Shown here: piece by piece, positions 45,265 through 56,824 of the stretch
Layout of the letters: every line of letters starts with the position of its first letter
Numbering within the stretch: position 1 is the first letter of the stretch
NCBI RefSeq assembly: GCF_047511655.1
Contig: NC_133394.1
Coordinates: 144,311,343-144,375,342, forward strand
Length of the DNA: 64,000 nucleotides
Direction: 5' to 3'
From: Castor canadensis
Taxonomy: Eukaryota; Chordata; Mammalia; Rodentia; Castoridae
The notes under the pieces: model-generated
Database searches by the model: none
What the model saw: the letters and a program-made list of their open reading frames with translations, nothing else
What the model was told of the DNA's origin: nothing
Translations under genes and position numbers: made by a program

Positions 45265-45809
45265 GCATGCACCATTTTTCTAGAGTTATTTTTAAGAAGA
45301 CGGCTCTCGCTTCTCTATACTGAGCACAAACAGTGGGTTAAGACATTACAAGCATTGCTTCTTCAATCCACACACCCTGCGGAGGAGGGTGATTTTCTTT
45401 TCCTCCTTTTGTAGATAAGCAATGTAGGCAACTAGATGCATGGTTAGCATATCTCACACCTCACCTCTATCCATGTATTTCCTTCCTAGGTTGTTGCTAA
45501 CTTTAGGAGACCAGGTTTCTGCATCCAGACAATTTGCAACTAGGCAGACTGCACAGCACTTTCTTCCTCCTCTTCCATACAGGTGCACTGAGTTCTCTTA
45601 GGAATCCAATCTTTTCTTTGTAGCCCCAGAGCCTTGCTTATGTCATGTCTTGTGGCTTCAAGTCCCAGCTAATCACATCCTCCCCATGCCTATCTCTCCA
45701 TCAGTTTGCCTATATCTTCCTTATGCATGAGTTTCTCCAGAAAGTCTCTTCCTGGTTCTCTCAGTCAGGTACAAGTCTCCCCTGGAACACTCCTAACATG
45801 TTATGCACT
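45263..45809. other. Noncoding, possible L2 trace
   Basis: Bases 45590-45800 have a weak L2-like order ('tcaagtcccagctaatcacatcctcc', 'gtctcttcctggttctc'), too diverged to be certain. Confidence 0.35.
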
Positions 45810-45930
45810 GTAGCTCACTGATTCTGAACTGGATCTGCTGAATTAGCACACTAGGGGATTGAGACCAGGCATCTGTATATTTTCAAAGCTCTGTGGGTGA
45901 TTCTGATGCAGCTAGGCTTTGGGGATTTTT
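45810..45930 (+). repeat. MER5-like hAT-Charlie relic
   Basis: 'gatctgctgaattagcacactaggggattgagaccaggcatctgta' and 'ctgtgggtgattctgatgcagctagg' follow the MER5A/B order. Confidence 0.55.
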
Positions 45931-48313
45931 GCTCTGTCTACAAATGATGTCCTCTCAGTATTTCTAGACAAGAGAGTTTCAATGGTGCACAACTGGTTTC
46001 TCTGTTACTCATCTTGTTCTTTTATTAATTACTTCATCATGTATTTGTTGAGTTGTTACTTTATGACAGATGCAGAATGCTTGATTTTAGAGCAAACATA
46101 AAGAGATTCCTTCTAGGTGCAAAAATCTAGTGGGAAAGATAGACATCCATTAAATAGTCACAGAGCTGTGTTTGATAGGATGTTAACTGGGAATTCCCAT
46201 CATCTTGGAATTTCAGTTGAGGAACCAAAGCAGAGAAAAATGGGTGATCAGTGCCCACACATCTGCTCAGGACTTGTTAAGAATTAGCCGGATCTTACAG
46301 TAACAATCATTCATTTTCAATCCATGTAACAAAAAGCTAGAAATTCAAAAGAGATTAATTCTTGAGGAGAGCCATTGAGATGGAGAATTGCTAGCTGATA
46401 GGGAATGCTGAAGTGTCTCTCTCTTCCTTCCTATGAGTTGAGGGAAAGGAGGAGTGTCCCTCTCCTACCCAAGTGACAAGGACCCCAAGAGAAATCACTG
46501 AAAAGATCAGAAGTGCCTTCGAGAGGAAATGCCTTTCCATGGAATGTTACTGAGCTGTGAGCTGAGAGCTGTGAGGTTGTCCTAGGATGAGAGAGAGAGA
46601 TGATAAAAAGGCGGTGGGGGAGCTTGACCCTTGCTGTGGATGTGATGGTAGACACTAAGGAACTCTGAAGGTGGAGGCTGACTAGAGACAAGAGACAGGG
46701 CATGGGTAGCCATGGAGAGGCAAGTGTCCTAGGGAATCGATGGCACTGAGGAAGGCTGCTGGGACTGGGCCATTCAGATAGGGTCTTTTGAGTCAACATG
46801 GAGTCCTTCCAGGGTGAGGAAGCCAGTGAAATGTCACCGAACACAGAAGTTGAGCGAGTATGGGGGTCATGCAAGCTATCATCTGGGTTGTGGATCACCT
46901 ACACCAGAAAACAGGGCAGCATGGGAGCCCACAAGCCACTGGAGACAGCTAGCACTTGATACCTAGGACCCACAGCAGGCTTTGGCAGGCAAGAAAGAAT
47001 CATACAGGTGGCACTTGTTAAATATTTGATCACTTTTTTCTAATTCTCTTACCCTCTGACCTGACTCTAGAGGTGCCAAGAGTGGAAGGGTACAATATGT
47101 CTGGAACTGAAGCCATAGAGAGTGGACAGACTTTAGATTAGATGTGAAATATCTAAAAATGAGTCACATGAACTGATGAAATTGTTCATGAAGTCACTAG
47201 AAGCTAAAGAATTTGCCTGAGATGTCATGAAAGGGCAGGGAAGAAAGATCCAACAAAATTTGAGTGGAATGATTGATGGGAGAAAAATGAAGTTGTTTCT
47301 TATGTGAAAGACAGATTCATTTGTTTAATCAACTGAATAAACTAATTTAGAGTGTTTTGAAGGAACAGATAGAGTGCTATGGTGTGTTTCATAGGAAGGC
47401 CAGTTGGTCAGAGAATACTTGCCTAAAGAATGACATCTGACCTGAAATAGAGACAAGAGTGGGCATTGATCAGGCAGAGGAGCTGGAAACACTTCCAGCC
47501 TGACAGAATGCCATGTGCAAAGGCCCTAAGGTAGAAGAGGATGATGCAGAATAAGGCTACTGAGAAGAATCAAAGAAGAACATAAGCTTGGAGGGAAGAT
47601 GTGCGTGGATCAAGCAGGGCTCTGTGAGCCATGGAAGGTTCTAGTCTTTATTTTTGGGCAGGTAGGAGCCCCCCAAGGGCTTTGAGCAGTGTGTCTACAC
47701 TGTTGACTCTCCTTCGACCCTGATTTACAATTACCTGATGTGAGTAGAGGTGGTGCCTGCTGCCACTTTCCTGGTTTTTCAAGGTAACTTCAATAAGTGA
47801 AAGGATTCAGTTTGGCTTCTGAACTGACCCTGCCTTTATTGTAGGGAAAGAGGTAGGCTCTCATGAGAAAAGGGGTTTGCATATTTTTTAAAAAGGCAAT
47901 GTACCCACTCATCGAATGACAAATGTTATTGACTCTTGCTATGTGTCAGGAATTGCCCCAGGCCTTGGAGTCACAGACTTGAGAGAGGAAGATAGGATCC
48001 CACTTTTGAATCCACTGGGGAAGTCATCTGCCTGATTTCTCCGGTCTATAAATGAGGAAGCAGATGGAGTGAGAATTGACTTGCTCATATTTATCATGCT
48101 TCGATGGTAAGCTGGAACCAGAACTCATGATGCCCAGGTTCTCTTTCCATTCAGAATGGCCTCTCACCAAGACCTGACTCCTAACTTCACACTTTGGCAT
48201 TTCTGATATACCCTTTTACCTATTATTGTGAATAATGGAGAACTAACACTATAGCATTATTCTAGATCCTTGTCCAAAGCATCACTTTTTATATTTTAAG
48301 GAAGAATAAAATA
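45931..48313. other. Noncoding; old L2/MIR-like relics
   Basis: 47380-47700 resembles a widespread ancient LINE-derived segment ('aatgccatgtgcaaaggccctaagg', 'gtgagccatggaaggttctagtctttattttt', 'gggctttgagcagtgtg') and 47910-48180 an L2/MIR-like antisense piece ('ctatgtgtcaggaattgccccaggcc'). The antisense open frame at 46431-46898 (155 codons) has no recognisable domain. No gene is supported. Confidence 0.45.
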
Positions 48314-48326
48314 AAGAAACTTTAAA

Positions 48327-48554
48327 TAAAATAAAGCCGGACACCGGTGACTCACTCCTGTAATCCTAGCTATTCAGGAGGCAGAGATTGGGAGGATCGT
48401 GGTTTGAAGCCAGCCAGGGCAAATAATTCACAAGACCCTATCTTGAAAAAACCCACCACAAAGAAGCACTGGTGGAGTGGCTCAAGGTGTAGGCCCTGAG
48501 TTCAAACCCCAGTACTGCAAAATAATAATAATAATAATAATAATAAAATAGAGT
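48327..48554 (+). repeat. Dimeric B1-ID SINE with (AAT)n tail and exact target-site duplication
   Basis: B1-like monomer ('ctcctgtaatcctagctattcaggaggcagag', 'agccagccagggcaaataattcacaagaccctatct'), linker 'aaaaaacccaccac', ID-like monomer ('ctggtggagtggctcaaggtgtaggccctgagttcaaaccccagtactgc') and an (AAT)n tail. The 13-mer 'aagaaactttaaa' at 48314-48326 recurs at 48555-48567. It is the cleanest example of the dimer in the window. Confidence 0.93.
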
Positions 48555-48583
48555 AAGAAACTTTAAAGTAAGACACTTAAAAA

Positions 48584-48905
48584 GGCCATGTGTGGCCATG
48601 TGTGGCTGAAGACTGCACTCCTAGCTACTTAGAAGGAGATAAGAAAGATCACAATTTGAGGCCAGCATGGGTAAAAAGTTCATGAGACCAAATTTCAACC
48701 AGTGGCTGGGCTTGGTGGTACACACCTGTTATCCTAGCTATGCAGGGAAGCACAAATAGGAGAATCTCAGTCTAAGCTGGCCCCAGCATAAAGTAAGACA
48801 ATATATCAAAAATAACTACAACAAAAAGGGCTGACAGGGTGACTCAAGGGGTAGACTGCCTGTCTAGCAAGCACAAGGCCCTGATTTCAAACCCCGCCCC
48901 CCAGT
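48584..48905 (+). repeat. Trimeric B1-B1-ID SINE
   Basis: First B1-like monomer about 48586-48705 ('actgcactcctagctacttagaaggag', 'gaggccagcatgggtaaaaagttcatgagacc'), second about 48706-48826 ('gctgggcttggtggtacacacctgttatcctagc'), ID-like monomer about 48828-48905 ('agggtgactcaaggggtagactgcctgtctagcaagc', 'ttcaaaccccgcccccc'). Confidence 0.88.
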
Positions 48906-49954
48906 TCCTCAAAAACAAAGACAAAACTTAAAAAAGAATTATAGAAAAATTCAAGCATACACAAAGGTAGAGATAAACAGACGATGAGTGCATGTACCCA
49001 CCCACCAGCTTCAATGGTTACCCAAGGGCACCTCCATTCTTTTGGTCTCCTTTTCTCCCCACCCTTGTATATTTCCAAGAAAATTTCAGACATCATATCA
49101 TGTAGTCCACAACTACTTTTATAAAACCTAGGGATTTTTATCATCTTGGATAATAATAAAAGTGATTGATACCGTGTCACTCCCTTGGCCCTTGAGACTT
49201 TTTAACCAAAAACTTTTACATAGGTCAAAAATATCTTTAAAATGTTCCTTGCAAACCATGGCTTTGTGCACTGAAAATTCTGAAATGTGACTTTATGGGG
49301 CCGTCAAGATTTTTCAGTGAAATTTTCTGATTGCATGAAGAACTTTCTGATGATTTAATATAGAAATTCCAAGGAGATTTGGTTTCATTCCAGGCCTATC
49401 AGTGGGCCATGGATTCTGGGAAGGAATGTGGTGCAGAGCTTGTCTTCAGTTCCCCAACATGTTGAGGATGGGTGATGCTACCGTCGAGTGTTTTAATTTT
49501 TTACTTTACTAACAAAACCCATCATACTCTTTCAAGATCATTTAGGAGACTCTAGAGAACTGACAGTATTTTTAAAATGCTAGATTATCTTGGAATCCTA
49601 GAAGGCAAAGGCTAACAGGGTAATCTTTGGGAGCCAAATGGTTGATGGTCACAGAATTGAGCATATCAGCTCTAGAGTGTGTCTTAGAAGGCTGGGCATT
49701 GTGACTCCCATCCTCACTTCTGTACACAAAGAAAATAGAGACAGGGTGAAAACTTGTACAGAATAAAAGTCAGGAGGACAGAGCACAAGAAATTAACTCT
49801 TTATTTATTCTTCCCCAAGGATGGTGGGATGAACTATATGTTAGGCGAAATTGAGAAGCATAAGTAGGCATATTCAGCTCAATTGACTGGAGATAAAAAT
49901 CTTCCCAATTCCAGGAAATCTGCATTTAAGAATTCCTTTGTCATTACATCTAAG
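48906..49954. other. Noncoding, no gene recognised
   Basis: Bases 48930-49200 ('caagcatacacaaaggtagag', 'tttcagacatcatatcatgtagtcc') look like an old L1/L2-type relic; the rest is unique. Confidence 0.4.
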
Positions 49955-50910
49955 CAAATAGTAAGTTTATTCAGATACAATTTACAAAATGTGAAATTTA
50001 CTCTTTTTATGTGTATGGTTTGAGTTTTGCTTGATGCATACAGTTGTATAATCACTAAAATAAATGGAATCATCCAGTATGTGTGCTTTTGAAACTGTCT
50101 TCATTACTGCTTTTGAGTATCATTCTCTCATTGTTGAGTGGTATTCCACTATATGGTTGCACCACAGTTGGCTTAGTCTCTCATTGGATGGACCTTTGGT
50201 TTGTTTCCAATTTTTGATTATTCTGAATTAAAATTGAAATAAACATTCATGGGTAGGTTTTTGTGTGACCCTTATGATTCCATTTCTGTTGAGTAAATAC
50301 CTAAGAGTGGAGTCTCTAGGTAATATTTTGTTTACTTAACTTTATCTTGAGCTTATTTACTGTTACAGGAAACTGCTAAACTTTTAAAAAAGAAACTGCC
50401 ATTGTGAATTTTCAGCAGCAATGTGTGACATCTTAGTTACACCACATCCTTGTCATTCCCTGGTGTTATCAGTTTTGTTTTCAAAGTTCTGCCCTTCGTG
50501 TTGGTGTGATGTGGTATCACATGTGATTTTTAATCTGTACTTACCTAAACACCTTGAGGATCTCTTCATGCGATTATTTTCTACAAATTGATCTTTTTTG
50601 GTAAAGTATCAGTTCACATCTCTTGCACATATTCAGTTGTTTATGTAAGAATTCTTTACATACTGTAGATACATTTCAGATACGTGTTTTGCAAATATTT
50701 CCCTAGGCCTAAAACTTGACTTTTTAGTTTCTCAACAATATCTTTTTAAGAGAAGTGTTTACTTTAAGTGTAATTCATTAACTTTTTTCTTTTATAGTTA
50801 GTGATTTTGTATTCAACCTAGGACATTTTTGCCAAACCAAGGCCACCAGTGCTTCCTCTGAGAAGATTTTTTACTTTGAAGTTTTAAAATTGAGGTCTAC
50901 AATCATTTAA
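49955..50910 (-). repeat. Old L1 3' region (L1M type)
   Basis: Antisense L1 landmarks in order: 'acaatttacaaaatgtgaaatttac', 'gtataatcactaaaataaatggaatcatccagtatgtg', 'gagtggtattccactatatgg', 'ggatggacctttggtttgtttcc', 'gagtaaatacctaagagtggagtc' and 'aagaattctttacatactgtagatac'. Confidence 0.8.
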
Positions 50911-50929
50911 AGTTGAGTTTTTTTTTTTC

Positions 50930-51475
50930 CATATTGGGAAGTTGCCTATACAAATGGACAGTGGTCAGCCACATAAAAATGGGACTCTGACTCATGACCT
51001 TTCCAGGAAACTAATGCTTCTCTTCAACAACTAACCCCAAAAGCCATCCTGCTTTAAGTCCTGCTTATAGAAAGTCAGGCTGCTACCTATGGTAATGATC
51101 CAAGAAGCCAAATAATAACATCTGTAACAATCATCCCCAAATAGTCAGGACTTGATTAAGAACTGACAGCCTCCTTAGTTTTTGTCCCCACTTCCAATGT
51201 AAGTCCAACCAGAGAAAACCAGATCTGTGCCTCAGAATGCCTCACCTCTAGTCAGCTGCCTCCAGCTTCCCAACACCCATAGCCTCCATCGGATACAACT
51301 CAAGTCTTCTCATTTTCCTTGACATGTTCATTCTCCTCCGTCACCTTTGAGGTTCTGACCAAACACACATGAGGCCTGTGCTCCCTTCCACAGCAAGCTC
51401 TGAATAAAGAGCCGTTCCTTGTTTGCATTTGGTGGGTCTTTCTTTATCTCCCAGACAAGATGTCAATATGTCCTT
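50930..51475 (+). repeat. Possible solo LTR of an endogenous retrovirus
   Basis: Ends with an LTR-like poly(A)/R-U5 layout: AATAAA at 51403-51408 inside 'ctgaataaagagccgttccttg', then a T-rich U5-like stretch. The upstream 450 bases are unique and not SINE- or L1-like. The TG...CA borders and target-site duplication could not be fixed. Only a regulatory-type sequence is present, with no viral gene. Confidence 0.4.
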
Positions 51476-52349
51476 TGTTTCATTTCTGTTTGTGTAAATC
51501 TCTATTAAGAAGATGAATACAATTTATTGGGGCCCCTGATACATGTGAGAAAGTCAACCTCTACTTTTAAAGGTTTTGCAGCCAAGCAGGGGAAGCCAGA
51601 TTTTTGCATGAGTTACATCTGCTCAGACCTACATACAGGAATGTACACCTTGTAAAGAGCACCTTTGAGCAATAATCCTGCCTTATTCATCTGTATATCA
51701 CTCATAGGCAGCCAAGGAATTGAATCCAGAAGTGTTCAATATATGCTGGTTGAGTTAATGAATAATTTTAATTAAATGCCAAGATACAAACAGGAAAATT
51801 AGTCTTTAATGTATGTTGATTGGGCTCTGGAGGCAAGCACGGGTGAATATGTACTAACAGTCAAGGAAATACCTCTTTCTGCTTCCCTGAAGAATCTTCC
51901 TGACTTTCTACTATGTTGTCTCCTACCTCTTAACCATTCTGTCCTCTTGCAGGCTTTTGCTTTCAAGTCCAACCTTTAGTCTCTCGCTAAAGTGTACCTA
52001 AATAGCAGATGTTTAATAAATGAATTAATCATACCACTTTCCTGTGTAAAATCATTCTAATATTTAAAATATGCTCTGCTTTCATTTGATCCTAAGGAAA
52101 AACAAATCCACGATCACAAAAAAAAAAATGTGCAAAGGTGTTGAGAATCTACTTGCTGGCACTTGCCAAATTTTATAAATATACTCATTGTACATATAAA
52201 TTTAGACCTTATTCATAGGCAGTGCCTATGTTAAAGTGTTGATTGAAACTAGATGCCTGACTTGAAAATATTTTGACTGAATTTTCAGTTGGATTTTAAT
52301 TGAATAAAATCATTCACAACAACGATCATAGTCATAATGATAATGAAGA
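51476..52349. other. Noncoding, no gene recognised
   Basis: Unique AT-rich sequence with an L2/MIR-like scrap near 51960-52040 ('gtttaataaatgaatt'). Confidence 0.45.
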
Positions 52350-52650
52350 TGGTAGCTAACTTATATTTAATGCTCATATGTGCCAGACACTCTGTCAGCA
52401 CCTGACATTTGTTTTTATTTTCCCAACAGTTCCATGAAGTATGCCACATCTTAATCTATATGAGGACAAGGAACAAGGACTTGTTCAGCATTAGATCAGT
52501 GTGTTGATCATCACGTGACCATTTTGGGAATATTATTACCATTGCACATTTACATAAACTACAGCTTCAGGAGGGTAAGAACCTTGTCCCAAGATACATA
52601 GTTGGTAATTGTTGGTGCAAAAGATGAGAAAATGTGGTTTCAAGTGGAAC
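52350..52650 (-). repeat. MIR
   Basis: Antisense MIR: 'gctcatatgtgccagacactctgtcagcacc', 'ttcccaacagttccatgaagtatgc', 'ttattaccattgcacatttac' and 'agggtaagaaccttgtcccaagatacatagttgg'. Confidence 0.6.
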
Positions 52651-53335
52651 ATTCTAAGGTCCCAAGTTTCCATGACAATTGCTTTTCCTAAAATGTCCAG
52701 CTAGACTGTGGGTAGAACACAAACAGCCAAAAAACCTTGCTGGGATTTTCATTCTGGCCAGGACCCAGTGGATTCATGGGAGATGAGGCAAAGAGAAAGG
52801 AGGAGGCCAGCCGGGCAAGTCTGGTTTTAGCTTGGCACCTGTGGGTAATACCTCCCATGAAGGAAACACGAGAAGCTAAAAGGGAGTTGGGACCTGAGAT
52901 CTCATCTGTAGCTGAGAGAGGAAATAGGCAACTCCTGACAGCTAGCTAACAATAACCTTCAGCTTGTTAAGAATGAAAAGGACCTGGCTCTAGGGCCCCT
53001 CATTACACAGAACTTGGCCAAAGGGCTGATACACAAGGAAAACTCAAGATGGTGCAAACGGAAAGAAGGATTGTTTGTGGCATTGGTTGGAATGGTGAGA
53101 CCCACCTTAGTCTTGGACTCCCAGAGTACACTGGCAGCCAGAAACCTGCTCTCACTTCCAGCTGGCAATGGGCTGCTTATCCGTTGGTGGGCAGGCATGG
53201 TCACTGCAGTGTCCACATGTGGCCTCTTGGACACTGGCCAGTGGATCAAGACAGGGGTCTATCTGAAGGGCTGAAGCTGCAGCCAAGAAGTCTTTGAGAG
53301 ACTAATTGGGACTCCTTATTAGAAGGCAGCATAAT
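52651..53335. other. Unclassified noncoding sequence
   Basis: Moderately GC-rich stretch with overlapping short open frames on both strands (52737-52949, 52959-53297). It reads like an old, unidentified interspersed element or unique DNA. I cannot support a gene. Confidence 0.35.
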
Positions 53336-53339
53336 AAAT

Positions 53340-53520
53340 AACATCCATTTAACAAGTACTTCTATATGCTAGCTACATACAGGTAATCCTGACCACATAA
53401 CGAGATAGGTCTTATCAACTTTTTATTGTAGATGTGGAAACTGAGGCCTCCAAGTGGAAGAATTTGCCCAAGAGTGATAGATTTGGCATTCAAACCCAGA
53501 CTTGTCTGAGCTCCCAAAAT
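53340..53520 (-). repeat. MIR
   Basis: Antisense MIR: 'catttaacaagtacttctatatgctagc', 'tagatgtggaaactgaggcctcc', 'gaatttgcccaagagtgatagatttggcattcaaacccag'. Confidence 0.75.
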
Positions 53521-53529
53521 GAGCCCTTA

Positions 53530-53680
53530 GTTTAAAATGAGGATAGTGATAGTGCATAGATCCTTAGACTGTTGAAAAGACTAATTGAAATAATTTACAG
53601 AAAGTGGGTCACATGTGTCCTAGCACCTAGTAGGTGCTTAATAAATCTTAGGTGGGCTAATATTGTTAGCATTATTACAC
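53530..53680 (+). repeat. MIR, opposite orientation to its neighbour
   Basis: Sense MIR 3' half: 'aaaatgaggatagtgatagtgc', 'agactgttgaaaagactaattgaaataattta', 'tcctagcacctagtaggtgcttaataaatctta'. Confidence 0.75.
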
Positions 53681-54092
53681 TGCAGCTCTGACTGCTTTCT
53701 CTGCTACTTGCCATTGTCTGTCCTGTGTTTTTTTGTGTCTCATTTTTGCAACTGAAAATCATTTAGAGGACCATCAGTGGTACCAGGGAGACCAGAGGCC
53801 CAGTGGCAACAAGACCATTCAATGATGCAAACTTCCTCACCTGACAGTTTTGTGACCTTACAATGATAGTGATAACAAGACTAGCAATACTGATTGATTA
53901 CATTTATTGATTAGTAGGTACTCAACCTAAACTTACTTCTTTCTAGGCATCTCAGGTCTATTCCAGTGTTTTGGTGTGTTTCAATGTCTATTCAGACAGA
54001 GGAAGACCCATGTTCCCTGTTTTGATTCTTGATGAAAACATGTGAGGCATTCTGGGGAGGAAGCCTGTGGATAGGAGCCAACTGTAGTGTCA
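53681..54092. other. Noncoding flank of the older L1
   Basis: Unique sequence; nothing recognised. Confidence 0.5.
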
Positions 54093-54499
54093 AGAGCTAC
54101 CTTGGGGGAGGGGCAAGATGGTGGATTGTTGATATCATTATATCAGCAGTGATTAACTACCCTGAAAAAGGAGGATCTGAGGATCCCAAAAGGCACCCAT
54201 AGGGTCCATAACCAGTAAGAAGCAAAGCCCTCTCCAAATCCACAAATAGTGAAGCAACTAACCCTGGGAAGAACAACTCGCAGCTCAACACTGCTGATCC
54301 CATGCCCCTGAAGTTTCTGTGCAGTTCCAGGCTCCATTTCTCAGAGTGCTTTGTGGTAACTCCTATTTCCCAGTACACACAGGAACTCATAACTCCATGC
54401 TCCCCTTTACTACATGATCTGCTGCCTTCACCCTGAAACACCCGGGAAACTGGCACCCCTGGGTAAGCAGGACCCATGGTTCTGCTGCTCCGTGGGTAA

Positions 54500-55030
54500 C
54501 AGAAGGTGCAAGCCAGCAGACTTGGTTCCCTGAGCTGGCAGCAGCACCACTGTACTGTGCTCCCTGAAGCCCATGCAGCAATCAGGCCCCAGAACTCCTG
54601 CTGCCCACAAGCTTGGTTCTTCTGAGCCAGCAATCCTGCCCCAGAACTCCTGCCACCTGCAGGCTTGGCTCTCCCAAGCTGGCAGCAGCACCACTGTACT
54701 GTGCGCCTGGAAGCCCTGACCAGCAATCATGTCCCAGAACTCCTTCTGCCCTCAGGCTTGATTTCCCTGAGCTGGGAGCAGCTATCATGGCTCCTGGTAG
54801 CATTCACTTGCAAGTAGGCCCCTGGGCTCCCACTACCCAAAGGCTTGGTTCCCCCCTGCCTACAGCATTACTGCACTGCTCTCCTGGAGCCCAAGCCTGG
54901 AAAGCAGGCTCCAGAATGCCCACTGCCTGAAGGCTTGATTCCCCCATGCCTGCCGTAGCTTCCATGGTTCCTGGAAACCCATACCCCATTGCAAGTAGAC
55001 CCTAGGGCTTCTGCTGCCTGTGGGCACCAT
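54500..55030 (+). repeat. ~90-bp tandem units in the older L1 5' UTR
   Basis: Degenerate units each start near 'aggcttggttccc' and carry 'gagctggcagcag' and 'cagaactcctgctgcc'. The 'cttgg/cttga' anchors fall at 54521, 54612, 54664, 54757, 54844 and 54934, so spacing is about 87-93 bases apart from one shortened unit. The layout recalls promoter monomers of mouse L1, though the sequence is different. Confidence 0.75.
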
Positions 55031-55726
55031 ACAATTCAAGCCTGCTGCCTTTACTGCCCCATGGGTACACTCAACTTGCTACTCAGTGCCAGGAGCTTGT
55101 TACCACACACATAAATGAACTCCAGCCTTGAGGCTTTGCTATTCTGCTGATGCCAGGGGGCTTCCCTCCTCACAGAGCATTGGAGCCTGGCTCTCCCTTC
55201 TGTCCCTGACAGCAAGAGAGCCCTTTTTCCTTCTTCACAGAGCAAGAACACCAGATTACCCACTGAGGGGAGGAAAACTATAACCTGCTACTCTGCAGAT
55301 GGTACCAGTAGCCCTGTTTGACAAGGTACACAGACATCCAGTGTTTCACACTGTGCCTCCCTTCAGTAGAGCCAAGTCTCTCCTGTCCAAGAGCTGGAAT
55401 TCTAGCTCCTCCATTGAGTGGCAATGTTGGTGCTAGGAGGCCTACTCCCCACAGTGTACAGAGACCCAGCGCGCCCCACTGTGACTGCAGGAGAGCCCCC
55501 ATGTCCCAACAAAGAGCAGGAACTCCAACCACATCACTGAGGAAAGAGAAGAAGTAATCAACACCACAAGAACCCTGCAAGGGGTAACATATCAAGCATA
55601 CACCTCTCTGAGGAACACTGCTGAGAAGCACCAGGAGAAAAAAATTCAAAACCTCAACTACAGGGGCATAAGGGATCAAAACCCTAAGCAAAAAGAACTC
55701 CACATGCGTAAATCTCAATGCAGAAT

Positions 55727-56768
55727 GAAACAGCAAGACAACCACTCTCCATCAAAACCCAATTCCACCACTAAGGATCCAAACACCTGTGTAGAGAAAC
55801 AACTAAAAAACAATGAATTTCAAAAAACAATAGTAAAAAATGATTAATGACCACAAAGAAGAAGCACAAAAGTTAGTATTTGACTTCACAGAGAACGTTA
55901 ATAAATAATTAAATGAGCTCAAAGAGAATACAGACAAACTGATGAATAAAATTAAGAAGACTATCCAGGATATAAAAGAGGAAATCAATAAAGATATGGA
56001 AACCCTGAAAAATAATCAGTCTGAAATAGACAACTCAATATCCCAAATAAATATCACAACTGAAAGCTTGGCCAACAGATTGGAGCAAGTTGAAAATAGA
56101 GTATCATGAATGGAAGACAAAATAGAGGATTTAGACCAAACACTAAATGATCATAAAAGAATCCTAAGAAAATACGAATGGAACATGCAAGATATCTGGG
56201 ACACCATGAAAAGACCAAGCCCATGAATCATGGGTGCAGAAGAAGGAGAGAATGTACAAACTAAAGGCACTGACAATCTATTCAATAGAATAATAGCTGA
56301 AAACTTCCCTAACCTTGAGAAAGAAATTCCAGGTGCAGGAAGCTTACAGTACACCAAACCATCTGGACCAAAAAAGAAACACCCCCAGACACATCATAGT
56401 CAAAACCCTCAGCACATAGAACAAAGAAAGAATTCTGAAAGCTGCAAAAGAGAGAAGACAAGTCATATATAAAGGCAAACCCGTTAGAATAGCAGCAGAT
56501 TTCTCAACTCAAACTCTAAATGCAAGAAGGTCATAGAAAGACATAATTCAGGCCTTGAAAGAAAGCAACTGTCAAACTAGATTTGTCTATCCAGCAAAAC
56601 TATCCTCCCTATTTGAAGGAGAAGTTAAAACTTCCCACAACAAGGAAAAAACTAAAGGAATTTGTGACCACTAAGCCAGCACTACAGAAGACACTTAAAG
56701 GACTTTTACATATGGAAGAAGAAATTAGAGTGAGACATGAAGACTCAAGAAAGAATAAACCCTTTTGA
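55727..56768 (+). pseudogene. Decayed L1 ORF1
   Basis: Follows ORF1 of the young L1 over the coiled coil, RRM-like and C-terminal regions (MGAEEGENVQT..., NLFNRIIAENFPNLEKEIP, then ...YPPYLKE...). Stops are seen at 56107-56109 and 56224-56226, with frameshifts around 56340 and 56500-56600. The ATG at 55727 is the likely ancestral start but is uncertain. Confidence 0.8.
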
Positions 56769-56824
56769 GCAAGCAGACAAATAGACAAGGAATAAGTATA
56801 ACTAAACAACAGTGTAATAAAACT

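Noticed and set aside
46431..46898. Antisense 155-codon open frame
   Set aside because: No recognisable domain, no splice or promoter context, Ser/Leu/Pro-rich composition. Probably chance.
50930..51475. A full provirus associated with the LTR-like block
   Set aside because: No gag-, pol- or env-like frame lies within 5 kb on either side; only an LTR-like regulatory segment is visible.
54157..55745. Several open frames over 100 codons in the older L1 5' UTR
   Set aside because: They overlap the 90-bp tandem units, which repeat the same peptide pattern; there is no sign of selection on a protein.
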